Below the pieces are notes generated by a model. The model searched no databases, was not told where the DNA came from, and was given only the letters and a program-made list of their open reading frames with translations. From Haloplanus natans DSM 17983 (lineage in GTDB: Archaea > Halobacteriota > Halobacteria > Halobacteriales > Haloferacaceae): a stretch of DNA of 64,000 nt. Shown here piece by piece: positions 27,259-38,527 of the stretch. Location: contig NZ_KE386573.1 in the NCBI RefSeq assembly GCF_000427685.1, forward strand, positions 2,216,938-2,280,937. Reading direction: 5' to 3'. Position 1 is the stretch's first letter. Each line of letters opens with the position of its first letter. A program made the position numbers and the translations under genes.

Positions 27259-28563
27259 TCACTCTGAGCCGTCCGCGGAATAAACGGTCCGCTCCGTGCC
27301 GCCGCCGGCGACGCGCAGGCGAAGCACCAGCACGACGCCCACACCTGCGAAGATCAGGCCGCCGGCGACGGCGAACGCCTGGGTGTACCCCCTTGTCGCG
27401 AGCCACCCACCGCCGACGCTCCCGACGCCGCTCGCGACCGTCGAGAGCGCGCTGTAGACGCCGAGCGCCTCGCCGCGGACGATAGGCGGCGACAGGCGGG
27501 TTACGAGCGTGGCCGCCGAGACGGCGATCACCGCCCACGTCACCCCGATGACCACGAACAGGGGAATCGCGACCGCCAGCGCCCCGCCGACAAGCACGAC
27601 GGCGGGGAGCGCGACGCCCCGGACGGCGAGGCTTCCGGCGTGGACCAGCGTCACCTCGTAGCGCTCGACGAGCGTCGCGGCGCCCCCGAAGGAGGCCGCG
27701 GCGCCGACGTTCAAGCCGAGATAGAGGCCGAAGACGGCGTCCGAGCCGAAGCCGGCACCCGCGAGGTACGCGGGGAGTGGGGCGAAAAAGGCTCCGAAGC
27801 CGGCGAACACGAGGACGATGGCGGCGAAATACAGCGCGAGTCCGGGCGTGAACCGCCGGACGAACCGCCGGGGATGGAGGCCGCGGAGGTCGACCCGTCC
27901 GGGCGTGAACGGGAAGCCAGCACCCCGAACGCCGAAGCGGGCGGCACCACGAAGCGCGCGCCTGAGCCGCCGAGGTGCCGGGGCGTCCCCGGTCGGATCG
28001 CTCGGGAGCGTCCGGGCGGCGACGAACCACCCGACGCCCGCGCTGGCGGCACAGACGAGACAGACCGCCCGGAGCGCCGTCGCCGGGTCCAGTCCGACCA
28101 GTCGCTCGCCGCCGACGATCACGAGGAAGCCGACGAGGAGGCCGAGCGCCCAGCCGACGCCTTGCCACTCGTTGAGGCGGGCGATCCGATCGCTCCAGTC
28201 GGCTTCGGGCGCGCCGACCACGACGAGAAGGGTGAGGACGGGCGTCGCCGCGGCGAAGGCGAACCAGATGGCGGCGTTGGCGGCGACGACGACCGGAATC
28301 GACCCGGCGCTCGCGACGACGGCGAGGCCCACGGCGACGATGGCGACGGCACCGAGGACGTACACCCGCCGACCGCCGGTGCGGTCGGCGAGTCGGCCGA
28401 CGACGAGCGCACCGGGAGCGCCCACGGCGGCCGCCGTCGCCGCGAGGATGCCCAGAGTGACCGGCCCGCCACCGAGTTCGACGGCATAGAGCGGCACGAC
28501 GAGCGACGCCCCGCCCAGACCGACGGCGGCGAGCGCCCAGCCGTAGAGCCAGCGATCCGACAC
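27259..28563 (-). CDS. Major facilitator superfamily transporter
   Basis: A 434-residue MFS protein with twelve predicted helices, the conserved GRLADRTGGRRVYVLG loop between helices 2 and 3, and a long basic central loop (about residues 195-240). The substrate cannot be deduced. ATG 28563 has a TATA-like AGTATAAG (28589-28597, minus strand) about 27 bases upstream, arranged back to back with the promoter of the GNAT gene. Only three bases separate its stop from the channel gene start. Confidence 0.9.
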   Translation of the reverse strand: MSDRWLYGWALAAVGLGGASLVVPLYAVELGGGPVTLGILAATAAAVGAPGALVVGRLADRTGGRRVYVLGAVAIVAVGLAVVASAGSIPVVVAANAAIWFAFAAATPVLTLLVVVGAPEADWSDRIARLNEWQGVGWALGLLVGFLVIVGGERLVGLDPATALRAVCLVCAASAGVGWFVAARTLPSDPTGDAPAPRRLRRALRGAARFGVRGAGFPFTPGRVDLRGLHPRRFVRRFTPGLALYFAAIVLVFAGFGAFFAPLPAYLAGAGFGSDAVFGLYLGLNVGAAASFGGAATLVERYEVTLVHAGSLAVRGVALPAVVLVGGALAVAIPLFVVIGVTWAVIAVSAATLVTRLSPPIVRGEALGVYSALSTVASGVGSVGGGWLATRGYTQAFAVAGGLIFAGVGVVLVLRLRVAGGGTERTVYSADGSE

Positions 28564-28588
28564 GCCCGACCCGTCCAGCGCGCGGCAC

Positions 28589-28631
28589 TTATACTATCGC
28601 CCGGAGGTCGCCCCCTATCGCGACCATTTAA
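28589..28631. promoter_or_regulatory. Divergent promoter pair (MFS / GNAT)
   Basis: Minus-strand AGTATAAG at 28589-28597 lies about 27 bases before the MFS start, and plus-strand CATTTAAGG at 28623-28631 lies about 27 bases before the GNAT ATG at 28657. Both fit leaderless transcripts. Confidence 0.6.
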
Positions 28632-28656
28632 GGACTGGCACCGCACACTCCACAGC

Positions 28657-29412
28657 ATGGAGATCCGCGAGGCAACCGCGGCGGACATCGAGGGAATTCG
28701 GACCGTGGCCCACGATTCCCTCGCCGCGTCGTACGGACACGCACTGGAGGACGACATCATCGCCCAGGCGGTCGAGCGGTGGTACGACGAGGACACGCTC
28801 GCCGACGACCTGGACGATCCGGAGACGGAGTTCCTCGTCGCCGTCGACGAGGACATCATCGTCGGGTTCGCCCAGAGCTACGTCGTCGACCGGCGGGAGA
28901 TCGTCGGCGAAATCGACTGGCTCCACGTCGAACCCGGGAGCCGCGGACAGCGTATCGGCGACGAACTGCTGGCGGCGCTGGAGAGTCGCCTCAACGACCA
29001 CGGCGTCGCCCGCGTCGAAGGGCGCGTGCTCGAAGCCAACGAGGCCGGCGCCGGCTTCTACGAACGCGAGGACTTCGAAGGGATCGGCGAACGCACCGTC
29101 GAAATCGGCGGCGAACCGTTCGTCGAGAAGCTCTACTCCAAGTTCCCCGAGACCGGCGGTCGACAGGTGCTCACCGAGGCCGCGACCCTCCCCGACGGCC
29201 GACAGGTGTACGTCGCCCTCGACGAGAGCGTCCGTGGCTCCGAGGGCCCGTTCTACTCCGTCTACCTCGACCGCGACCGCTCCGAGCGCTACGGCTACCT
29301 CTGTGGCAACTGCGACGGCTTCGGCATCTCGATGGACACCATGGGCCGCGTGGTCTGCCAGGACTGTGAGAACCGCCGCAAGCCCACCCGGTGGGACGCG
29401 AGCTACCTGTAA
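28657..29412 (+). CDS. GNAT acetyltransferase fused to a zinc-ribbon domain (DUF5816-like)
   Basis: A 251-residue fusion. Residues 1-160 are a GNAT fold with the acetyl-CoA loop RGQRIGDELL near residue 92. The C-terminal part (about 165-251) has a beta-rich domain ending in a treble-cysteine pair CGNC...CQDC, characteristic of haloarchaeal DUF5816. The acceptor substrate is unknown; protein or tRNA are common for the family. Leaderless start supported by its TATA box. Confidence 0.85.
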   Translation: MEIREATAADIEGIRTVAHDSLAASYGHALEDDIIAQAVERWYDEDTLADDLDDPETEFLVAVDEDIIVGFAQSYVVDRREIVGEIDWLHVEPGSRGQRIGDELLAALESRLNDHGVARVEGRVLEANEAGAGFYEREDFEGIGERTVEIGGEPFVEKLYSKFPETGGRQVLTEAATLPDGRQVYVALDESVRGSEGPFYSVYLDRDRSERYGYLCGNCDGFGISMDTMGRVVCQDCENRRKPTRWDASYL

Positions 29413-29521
29413 GTCGTCGTCCCCTTCTCCGCGTCGCCCCGGCGGGCGTGTCGGCCCGAGCGACCGATGATTACCCGGTTATAACACAAACTATTACACC
29501 GTCGGCCGCGTGCCGACGCCC

Positions 29522-29557
29522 ATGCACGACCGACTCGGAGGTGTGTCACCGTGGTGA
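29522..29557 (+). CDS. Eleven-codon upstream ORF before the SSS permease
   Basis: ATG at 29522 opens the peptide MHDRLGGVSPW and ends at TGA 29555-29557, overlapping the permease start region (GTGGTGA). A TATA-like ACTATTAC at 29490-29497 predicts transcription start at about 29521, so this peptide would be leaderless. A Shine-Dalgarno-like GGAGGTG (29537-29543) inside it lies 7 bases before the permease GTG. Confidence 0.45.
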   Translation: MHDRLGGVSPW

Positions 29558-31044
29558 CGACACCGACGCTGCTGGGACTGCTCGTGGTCGTTCTCCTCGC
29601 GTTCGCGGCGTTTGGCGCGTGGTACGCGCGGGGGCGTATCGAGACGGTGGAGGATTACATCACCGCCCGCAACTCCACCGGCGGCGGGACGTTGACCGCG
29701 ACGATCGTCGCCTCGAGTATGGGCGCGTGGATCCTGTTCAGCCCCGCCGAGGCCGGCGCGGCCTTCGGGGGTATCACGGCCGTCGCCGGCTACGCCGCGG
29801 GGTCGGCCCTCGCGCTCGGTGCCTTCGCGGTCGTCGGCCCGCGCATCCGCACCCTCCTCCCCGAAGGTCACAGCCTCACGGAGTACGCCTACGCCCGCTA
29901 CGGGCCGATCATGTACGGCTACGTCCTCCTCGTGAGCGTCGCCTACATGTTCGTCTTCCTCGCCGCGGAGTTCACCGGCATCGCGAGCGCACTCTCGCTG
30001 GTCGCCGGGGTGCCCGGTTGGCAGACGGCGGCCGTCGTCGGCGTCACCGTCCTCGCGTACACGGGCTACGGCGGCCTGCGCGCGAGCATGGTCACCGACA
30101 CGGTACAGACGGTACTCATTCTCCCCTTACTCATCGTGAGCGTGATCGTCACCCTGTTGGCGCTTGGCGGGACGGACGCCGCCCACGCCACCGTCGTCGA
30201 ATCCGCCCCGGAACTCCTCGCAGTCGGCTCCCCGAGCGGTCTGGAGTTCGGCGCGTACGTCGTCGTCGCCATCGTCGGCGCGGAGATGCTGAATCAGGCG
30301 TGGTGGCAGCGGGTGTACGCCGCGAGCGACGAGGGGACGCTCCGGCGCTCATTTCTCGTCGCCGCCGTCGCGGTGGTGCCGATGGTCTTCCTCGCGGGTA
30401 TCTTCGGCCCCGTCGCCGTCGGTCTGGGCCTCGTCGAGGCGCCCGCCGACGCCAGCGTCGCCTTCTTTCTCGTCGTGACCGAGGTGCTCCCCGACCCGGC
30501 CGTCGTCGCCGTCGCCGTCCTCGCCGTCCTGCTCGTCGTCTCCAGCGCCGACACCCTCTTCAACGCCATCGCGAGCGTGGTCACCGTCGACCTGCCGCGG
30601 GTGACCGACCTCTCGGACGACGGCCTGACGACCGCCGCGCGCGCGGTGACCGTCGTCGTCGCCGCCGCGGCGACCGTCGTCGGGGCACAGGGCTACTCCG
30701 TGCTCACCCTCTTTTTGCTCGCGGACCTCCTCGCGGCCGCCACCTTCCTCCCCCTGCTCTACGGGCTCTACTCCCCCCGAGCGTGGTCCGGAGGCGTCAC
30801 CGCGGCCAGCGCCGCCGGTCTCCTCGTCGGCCTCGCCTTCTTCCCGCCGGCGCGTGGCGCCCTCCCCCCCTCGGCGCTCCCCGCGGCCTCCTACTTCGTC
30901 TCTTTCGTCGGCGCCGCCGCCGTCTCGGCCGGACTGGCCGTCCTGACCGCTCGGCTCGGGAACCGGCGGTACGACCTCGACCGACTGAGCCGCGAGGCCG
31001 AGGGACTCGACGACACCGTCACCGACGGGGGTGAGCGGCCGTGA
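29551..31044 (+). CDS. Sodium:solute symporter (SSS) family permease, probably acetate/monocarboxylate
   Basis: A 497-residue permease with about thirteen helices. It keeps the SSS features GRIETVEDYITARNSTGGG, the Na-binding SSMGAW helix region, the GYGGLRASMVTDTVQT segment and the SSADTLFNA motif near residue 330. The start is GTG 29551, set by a GGAGGTG ribosome site 7 bases before it. The permease overlaps a 39-residue membrane protein by GTGA, and that gene interlocks with acs on the opposite strand. The acetyl-CoA synthetase neighbour suggests acetate or another short-chain acid as substrate. Confidence 0.9.
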   Translation: MVTTPTLLGLLVVVLLAFAAFGAWYARGRIETVEDYITARNSTGGGTLTATIVASSMGAWILFSPAEAGAAFGGITAVAGYAAGSALALGAFAVVGPRIRTLLPEGHSLTEYAYARYGPIMYGYVLLVSVAYMFVFLAAEFTGIASALSLVAGVPGWQTAAVVGVTVLAYTGYGGLRASMVTDTVQTVLILPLLIVSVIVTLLALGGTDAAHATVVESAPELLAVGSPSGLEFGAYVVVAIVGAEMLNQAWWQRVYAASDEGTLRRSFLVAAVAVVPMVFLAGIFGPVAVGLGLVEAPADASVAFFLVVTEVLPDPAVVAVAVLAVLLVVSSADTLFNAIASVVTVDLPRVTDLSDDGLTTAARAVTVVVAAAATVVGAQGYSVLTLFLLADLLAAATFLPLLYGLYSPRAWSGGVTAASAAGLLVGLAFFPPARGALPPSALPAASYFVSFVGAAAVSAGLAVLTARLGNRRYDLDRLSREAEGLDDTVTDGGERP

Positions 31045-31156
31045 CCGCGTTCCAGTTCGCCGTCCTCGTCTGGGGGTCGCTCGCGCTCGTCGCCGTCGTG
31101 TTCGCGTACGAACTGCTATCGGTGTGGCGCGACTGGAAAGAAAAGCCGCCGTCGTC

Positions 31157-31160
<4 letters not shown>
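31041..31160 (+). CDS. 39-aa single-helix partner of the SSS permease
   Basis: Starts GTG inside the permease stop (GTGA overlap) and ends TAA. It has one transmembrane helix (about residues 4-26) and a cytoplasmic basic tail (SVWRDWKEKPPSS). The coupling to the permease and clean composition make it a real gene although very short. Small partner subunits are known for several SSS systems, so a role in the permease complex is inferred. The last four bases TTAA are shared with the acs stop. Confidence 0.75.
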
Positions 31161-33151
<1,991 letters not shown>

Positions 33152-33318
33152 GTCTCATCGTAGGGATTCCCAATCATTCGTGATAAACTTACGCCATCTG
33201 ACGACCGCGCCGCGGTGCGGGCCGCACGGCCGGGGCGGAGGGATCGACCGTCCGTTTTTGCGGGAACCCGAACCATTCAGAAGGCTTTTGAGCAGTCCGG
33301 CGATAGATCCACCACAGT

Positions 33319-35091
33319 ATGCCTGCGGACTTCAACTGGGCGGTCGGTGGGGAAGCCGGCGACGGCATCGATTCCACCGGAAAAATCTTCGCCCAGGCGC
33401 TTTCCAGGGCCGGTCGGCACGTGTTCACCTCCAAGGACTTCGCGTCGCGAATCCGCGGCGGCTACACGGCGTACAAAGTCCGCACGTCGGTAGACCAGGT
33501 ACAGAGCGTGGTCGATCGGCTGGACGTGCTCATCGCGCTTACCCAGCGGACCATCGACGAAAATCTCGATGAACTCCACGACGGGAGCGTCATCATCTAC
33601 GACGGGGATCGGACGACGATGCAGGACGTGGAGATCCCCGAGGGGATGATCGGCCTCGACGTACCGCTCAAGAGCCTCGCGGAGGACGCCGGCGGCGCCA
33701 TCATGCGCAACGTCGTCGCCCTCGGCGCCGCCTGCGCCGTCAGTGACTTTCCGATCGAGAACCTCGACAGCGCCCTCGAGAAACGCTTCGGTGACAAGGG
33801 TTCCGCCATCGTCGAGAACAACAAGACCGCGGCGCGGAAGGGACGGGACTACGTCCTCGAGGAGTACGACCAGGAGTTCGGCTACGATCTGGAGTGTACC
33901 GACGAGAACTACGTCCTCCTGAACGGCGACGAGGCCATCGGCATGGGCGCCATCGCCGGCGGCTGTCGGTTCTACGCCGGCTACCCCATCACGCCCGCGA
34001 CGGACGTGATGGAGTATCTCACCGGCAGAATCGAGCGCTACGGCGGCCACGTCGTGCAGGCGGAGGACGAACTCGCCGCCATCAACCTCGCACTCGGCGC
34101 CGCGCGCGCCGGCGCCCGCTCCATGACCGCCACCTCCGGCCCGGGAATCGACCTCATGGCCGAGACGTTCGGACTGGTCGCCACCAGCGAGACGCCGCTG
34201 GTCATCTGTAACGTGATGCGCTCCGGCCCCTCGACGGGGATGCCCACCAAGCAGGAACAGGGCGACCTGAACGCCATGCTCTACGGCGGACACGGCGAGG
34301 TGCCGCGGTTCGTCCTCGCGCCCACGACCATCGCGGAGTGTTTCCACAAGACCGTCGAGGCGTTCAACCTCGCGGAGAAATACCAGATTCCGGTCTACCT
34401 GACCGCCGACCTCTCGCTCGCGGTCACCGAACAGACCTACCCGCCGGAGGAGTTCGACATGGACGCGGTCGAAATCGACCGCGGGAAGGTCGTCGACGGG
34501 GAGACGGTGGGCGAGTGGCAGGACGAACAGGGGCGGTTCAAACCCCACGCACTCACCGAGGACGGCGTGAGTCCGCGGGCGTTCCCCGGCACCGAGGGCG
34601 GCGTCCACATGTCCACCGGCCTCGAACACGACGAACTCGGGCGCCGGACCGAGGACACCGATATGCGCGTCCGGCAGGTGGACAAGCGCACCCGCAAGGT
34701 CGAGACGGCGGAGGCGCGCGAACCGTTCGCGGCCCGCGAGTTCGGCGACCCCGAGGCGGCGACGCTCGTCGTCTCGTGGGGGTCGAACGAGGGCGCGATG
34801 CGGGAGGCGATCGACTTCCTCGACGACCGAGGGATCGACGTGCGATTCCTCTCGGTGCCCTACGTCTTCCCGCGGCCCGACCTGACCGACGCCGTGGAAG
34901 CCGCCGACGAGGTGATCCTCGTCGAGTGTAACGCGACGGGACAGTTCGCGGACCTGATCGAGCACGACACGCTGACGCGCGTGACGCGCGTGAACAAGTA
35001 CGACGGCGTCCGATTCAAGGCGGACGAACTCGCCGACCGGATCACCGAGGTGCTTGCTGACGACGACGAAAAAGAGGAGGCGACCCCATGA
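33319..35091 (+). CDS. korA: 2-oxoacid:ferredoxin oxidoreductase, fused gamma-alpha subunit
   Basis: A 590-residue subunit of a ferredoxin-linked 2-oxoacid (probably 2-oxoglutarate) oxidoreductase. Residues 1-185 are the gamma domain (WAVGGEAGDGIDSTGK...SRIRGGYTAYKVR), then the alpha domain from about 205 (GCRFYAGYPITPATDVME) and a C-terminal domain. The length near 590 and the partner of 287 residues match haloarchaeal KorAB rather than PorAB. ATG 35088 of korB overlaps its TGA by four bases. It is the intact copy: the tandem duplication begins 38 bases inside this gene. Confidence 0.95.
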   Translation: MPADFNWAVGGEAGDGIDSTGKIFAQALSRAGRHVFTSKDFASRIRGGYTAYKVRTSVDQVQSVVDRLDVLIALTQRTIDENLDELHDGSVIIYDGDRTTMQDVEIPEGMIGLDVPLKSLAEDAGGAIMRNVVALGAACAVSDFPIENLDSALEKRFGDKGSAIVENNKTAARKGRDYVLEEYDQEFGYDLECTDENYVLLNGDEAIGMGAIAGGCRFYAGYPITPATDVMEYLTGRIERYGGHVVQAEDELAAINLALGAARAGARSMTATSGPGIDLMAETFGLVATSETPLVICNVMRSGPSTGMPTKQEQGDLNAMLYGGHGEVPRFVLAPTTIAECFHKTVEAFNLAEKYQIPVYLTADLSLAVTEQTYPPEEFDMDAVEIDRGKVVDGETVGEWQDEQGRFKPHALTEDGVSPRAFPGTEGGVHMSTGLEHDELGRRTEDTDMRVRQVDKRTRKVETAEAREPFAAREFGDPEAATLVVSWGSNEGAMREAIDFLDDRGIDVRFLSVPYVFPRPDLTDAVEAADEVILVECNATGQFADLIEHDTLTRVTRVNKYDGVRFKADELADRITEVLADDDEKEEATP

Positions 35092-35951
35092 GCTCCGACG
35101 TTCGATTCACCGACTTCAAATCCGACGCACAGCCGACGTGGTGCCCGGGCTGTGGCGACTTCGGCACCATGAACGGAATGATGAAAGCCCTGGCCGAAAC
35201 CGGCAACAGCCCCGACGAGACGTTCATCGTCGCCGGCATCGGCTGTTCGGGCAAGATCGGGACGTACATGCGCTCCTACGCGCTCCACGGCGTCCACGGG
35301 CGCGCGCTCCCGGTCGGGGCGGGCGTCAAACTCGCCAACCCCGACATCGAGGTGATGGTCGCGGGCGGCGACGGCGACGGCTACTCCATCGGCGCCGGCC
35401 ACTTCGTCCACGCCGTCCGCCGCAACGTCGACATGACCTACGTCGTCATGGACAACCGAATCTACGGCCTGACGAAAGGGCAGGCCTCGCCGACCAGCCG
35501 CGAGGACTTCGAAACGTCGACGACGCCCGAGGGCCCCCAACAGCCCCCGGTCAACCCCCTCGCTCTCGCCTTCGCCGCGAGCGGTACCTTCATCGCGCAG
35601 TCGTTCTCGACGGACGCCCAGCGCCACGCCGAAATCGTCAAACAAGCGGTCGAACACGACGGCTTCGGCTTCGTCAACGTGTTCTCCCCCTGCGTGACGT
35701 TCAACGACGTGGACACCTACGACTACTTCCGTGACTCCATCGTCGACCTGGCCGACACCGACCACGACCCGACGAACTACGAGGACGCCCGCTCGCGCAT
35801 CCTCGACCCCGGCACGGAGTATCAGGGCGTCCTCTACCGGGACGACGACTCGGTGCCCTACGAGCAGAGCCACGGCGTCGACGCCAACATGGCCGACATC
35901 CCCGACGGCGCGCCCGAGGACGCGATGGATCTGGTCCGCGAGTTCTACTGA
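35088..35951 (+). CDS. korB: 2-oxoacid:ferredoxin oxidoreductase beta subunit, copy 1
   Basis: A 287-residue thiamine-diphosphate-binding subunit: CPGCGDFG near residue 19, the TPP motif GGDGDGYSIGAGHFVHA near 99, and DNRIYGLTKGQASPTS. With KorA it oxidatively decarboxylates a 2-oxoacid, reducing ferredoxin. The four-base ATGA overlap with intact korA makes this the natural partner. Residue 28 is Met here, Ile in copy 2. Its TGA is directly followed by inverted repeat C. Confidence 0.96.
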   Translation: MSSDVRFTDFKSDAQPTWCPGCGDFGTMNGMMKALAETGNSPDETFIVAGIGCSGKIGTYMRSYALHGVHGRALPVGAGVKLANPDIEVMVAGGDGDGYSIGAGHFVHAVRRNVDMTYVVMDNRIYGLTKGQASPTSREDFETSTTPEGPQQPPVNPLALAFAASGTFIAQSFSTDAQRHAEIVKQAVEHDGFGFVNVFSPCVTFNDVDTYDYFRDSIVDLADTDHDPTNYEDARSRILDPGTEYQGVLYRDDDSVPYEQSHGVDANMADIPDGAPEDAMDLVREFY

Positions 35952-36032
35952 TACTGTTTACTGTAAGTCATTACCGGTGGGTCGCCGGACCGTCTTGGCG
36001 ACTCACCGGTAACCAGTTACAGTAAACAGTAT
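35951..36032. repeat. 82-bp inverted repeat at a stop codon, copy C
   Basis: The arm ATACTGTTTACTGTAA is mirrored exactly at the other end. Relative to copy B two base pairs have changed in both arms together (G to C at position 4, T to C at position 11), so the pairing is kept. It starts on the last base of the korB TGA. Confidence 0.93.
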
Positions 36033-36040
36033 AAGACGGA

Positions 36041-36313
36041 CTACTGCAACTGTCTGCCGGACTGTCTCTGTGGATCGTCGGTACGGAGGTACGAGAAACC
36101 GTACGGGGGCCGACCCTTTTGGAGGACGACCGGCCAGAAGAACCGGACGAGAAGCGTTAGCGTCGCCGTCGCCAGCAGGATCACCACGGCGTCCAGCGGG
36201 AGGCCGGCCCGGAGCATATCCTCGCGGTCCATGTAGCCCGCACCGGACGCGGTGAGGTGGACGGGTATCGCGAGCGCGACGCCGAAGACGGCCACGTTGC
36301 GCACGCTCGTCAT
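36041..36313 (-). CDS. Small membrane ORF resembling a DASS permease C-terminus, copy 1
   Basis: A 90-residue frame from ATG 36313. Two helices flank YMDREDMLRAGLPLD, and the final helix ends VRFFWPVV. This pattern (GYxxxDxxRxGxPL, then FWP) resembles the last helices of SLC13/DASS anion permeases, so it may be the remnant of a larger transporter, or an independent small protein. It is convergent with korB across inverted repeat C. An in-frame ATG at 36370 exists. Confidence 0.55.
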   Translation of the reverse strand: MTSVRNVAVFGVALAIPVHLTASGAGYMDREDMLRAGLPLDAVVILLATATLTLLVRFFWPVVLQKGRPPYGFSYLRTDDPQRQSGRQLQ

Positions 36314-36428
36314 CGCGGCCTCCCGACCCCCCGGTGGACCATCGAATCGGTGCGCGTCGCCCACCAGCAAGAGTCTGTTCCCGTCGCCGTTCGGAAAGAC
36401 TGATTACGGTCACACGGTAGGGAAGAAT

Positions 36429-37673
36429 ATGCCCGACCGTTTCGACGTGATCGTCGCCGGCGCGGGGCCCGCCGGGGCCCAGTGTGCCCGCGACCTCGCT
36501 CAACGGGGGTACGACGTGGTCGTCCTCGAGGCCGAGGCCGAGGCCGACTTCCCCCGCCAGAGCAACAAATCCACCGCCGGCACGTTCCCATCTATGATGG
36601 CTTCGTTCGGGGTGCCGGACGAGGTGGTGATGAACTACACCGACGACGTGGTGCTGGAGTCGCCGAACGACCACTACGTCCAGCACCAGCCCGGTGCGGT
36701 CCTCGAGTTCGCCGAATTCAAACGCTGGCTGGTCCGTGAGGGTCGCGAGCAGGGGGCGACCTACCGCTTCGACGCCCGCGCCAACGCGCCGATCATGGCG
36801 GACGGAACCATCTCCGGCGTCCGCTACGCGGGCGACGAAGAGGTGTACGCCGACATCGTCGTCGACGCGACGGGGCCGGCGGCGCCGCTGGCGAAGGAAC
36901 TCGGCGTGAGCGACCTGCAACGCGACCACCAGGCAATCGGCGTCGAGTGGGAGATGGAGGGGGTAGAGATGGACCACCCCGAGTACGCCGACCTCACGAA
37001 CACGATGATGCTCCGACTGGACCACACGTACGCCCCCGGCGGCTACTCGTGGATCTTCCACACCGGCGGCGACACCGCGAAGGTCGGCCTCTGTTACATT
37101 CAAAACGAGAGCCACGAGCAGTACGGCCGGGACGGGGCGAGCATCGACGACTATCTGCACCAGTGGCTCGACGAGGACCCGCGCTTTGCCGACGCCGAGC
37201 GCATCACCGACAAACAGCAACACCGCGGCTCGGCCCACATCCAGATGCCCGGCAAACTGTGTACGGACGGGTTCATGGCCGTCGGCGACACGGTTCCCAC
37301 CATCGACCCCCTGTGGGGAGAGGGTATCCATAAGGGGATGAAATCGGGGCGGATGGCCGCCATCACGGCCGACCGCTGTTTCACCGAAGCGGACCCCGAC
37401 ACCTCCGCGGAGGCGATGTCGGTCTACAGCAAACTCTGGCACAGCGAGGTGGCGCCCCGGATGCGCGAGCGCCTGCTGATGACGGAACTGCTCTATCTCA
37501 CGCCCAACGAGCGCTACGATACGCTGATGGAGGACCTGCGCGGCGCCGACGGCGACACCCTAGCGAAGGTCAACGCGGGCAACGTCCGGGCGATGATGCG
37601 GCTCCTCCACGTCCGTGACGTGGGGCTTCTCGCGAAGTTCGCGAGGGAGCGCCTGGGCGAGCGGTCGTCGTAA
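36429..37673 (+). CDS. FAD-dependent oxidoreductase, geranylgeranyl reductase family, copy 1
   Basis: A 414-residue flavoprotein. The N-terminal dinucleotide motif VIVAGAGPAGAQCARDLA starts at residue 8, a second FAD contact is DGFMAVGDTVPTIDP near 280, and the family sequence SNKSTAGTFPSMMA replaces the usual PxxYxxWG-type loop. Members reduce isoprenoid double bonds of archaeal lipids or quinones; which one is not decidable here. ATG 36429 has AT-rich sequence about 28 bases upstream. The copy at 42512 reads identically. Confidence 0.87.
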   Translation: MPDRFDVIVAGAGPAGAQCARDLAQRGYDVVVLEAEAEADFPRQSNKSTAGTFPSMMASFGVPDEVVMNYTDDVVLESPNDHYVQHQPGAVLEFAEFKRWLVREGREQGATYRFDARANAPIMADGTISGVRYAGDEEVYADIVVDATGPAAPLAKELGVSDLQRDHQAIGVEWEMEGVEMDHPEYADLTNTMMLRLDHTYAPGGYSWIFHTGGDTAKVGLCYIQNESHEQYGRDGASIDDYLHQWLDEDPRFADAERITDKQQHRGSAHIQMPGKLCTDGFMAVGDTVPTIDPLWGEGIHKGMKSGRMAAITADRCFTEADPDTSAEAMSVYSKLWHSEVAPRMRERLLMTELLYLTPNERYDTLMEDLRGADGDTLAKVNAGNVRAMMRLLHVRDVGLLAKFARERLGERSS

Positions 37674-37723
37674 CGTCGTTCCGTTCCACAACGCCTTTCG
37701 CCGTCTCGGCCCTGTATCGGTAC

Positions 37724-38527
37724 GTGACATCCCCGATCAGCGAGATACCGACCCTCGGTATCGGCACGTGGCAAAACACCGACCCCGAAGAGTGTGCGAA
37801 CGCGGTGGCGACGGCCATCGAGATGGGCTATCGCCACGTCGACACCGCACAGGCCTACGACAACGAGACGGCGGTCGGCGAGGGCCTCGCGCGCGCCGCC
37901 GTCCCACGCGAGGACGTCTTCCTCGCGACGAAAGTCTGGATCGACCAACTCGGGGGCGACGACGTCGTCGCCTCCACCGAGGAGAGTCTGTCGAAACTCG
38001 GCGTCGACTACCTCGACCTGCTGTATATCCACTGGCCGGCAGGCGAATACGACGCCGAAGACACCCTCGCCGCCTTCGACGACCTGTACGACGAGGGGCT
38101 GATCGAGCGGATCGGCGTCAGCAACTTCGAACCCGGGCAGGTGACCGAGGCGGTCGAGACGGCCGACGCCCCCATCTTCGCCAACCAGATCGAGTGTCAC
38201 CCGCTCCTCCCGCAGGACGAACTCCGCGCACACTGTGCCGATCACGGCGTCGACGTGGTGGCGTACTCGCCGCTGGCCCGCGGCGAGGTGTTCGACATCC
38301 CCGAGATCAACGCCGTGGCCGACAAACACGGCGTCAGCGAGGCACAGGTGTCGCTCGCGTGGCTCCGCGAGAAGGGCGTCACGGCGATTCCGAAGGCGAC
38401 GAGCGAGACACACATCCGCGACAACTGGGCGTCGCGAACGCTGGAACTCGACGACGAGGACGTATCGACCATCGATAGCATCGGCCGGACGGAACGGCAG
38501 ATCGATCCGGACTTCGCGCCCTGGTAA
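37724..38527 (+). CDS. Aldo/keto reductase, copy 1
   Basis: A 267-residue TIM-barrel oxidoreductase with the catalytic tetrad visible: Asp and Tyr in HVDTAQAYDNE, Lys in LATKVW, His in YIHWPAGEYD. The NADPH site IPKATS lies near residue 225. Such enzymes reduce aldehydes or ketones such as methylglyoxal. The GTG start at 37724 follows the reductase by 50 bases. Its TAA abuts the stop of the opposed DUF373 gene. Repeated unchanged at 43807. Confidence 0.93.
   Translation: MTSPISEIPTLGIGTWQNTDPEECANAVATAIEMGYRHVDTAQAYDNETAVGEGLARAAVPREDVFLATKVWIDQLGGDDVVASTEESLSKLGVDYLDLLYIHWPAGEYDAEDTLAAFDDLYDEGLIERIGVSNFEPGQVTEAVETADAPIFANQIECHPLLPQDELRAHCADHGVDVVAYSPLARGEVFDIPEINAVADKHGVSEAQVSLAWLREKGVTAIPKATSETHIRDNWASRTLELDDEDVSTIDSIGRTERQIDPDFAPW

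Noticed and set aside
23903-28588. Open frame of 1561 codons on the minus strand across several genes
   Set aside because: It is antisense or out of frame to well-supported genes (dehydrogenase, channel, MFS) and reads as arginine-rich, typical of high-GC shadow frames.
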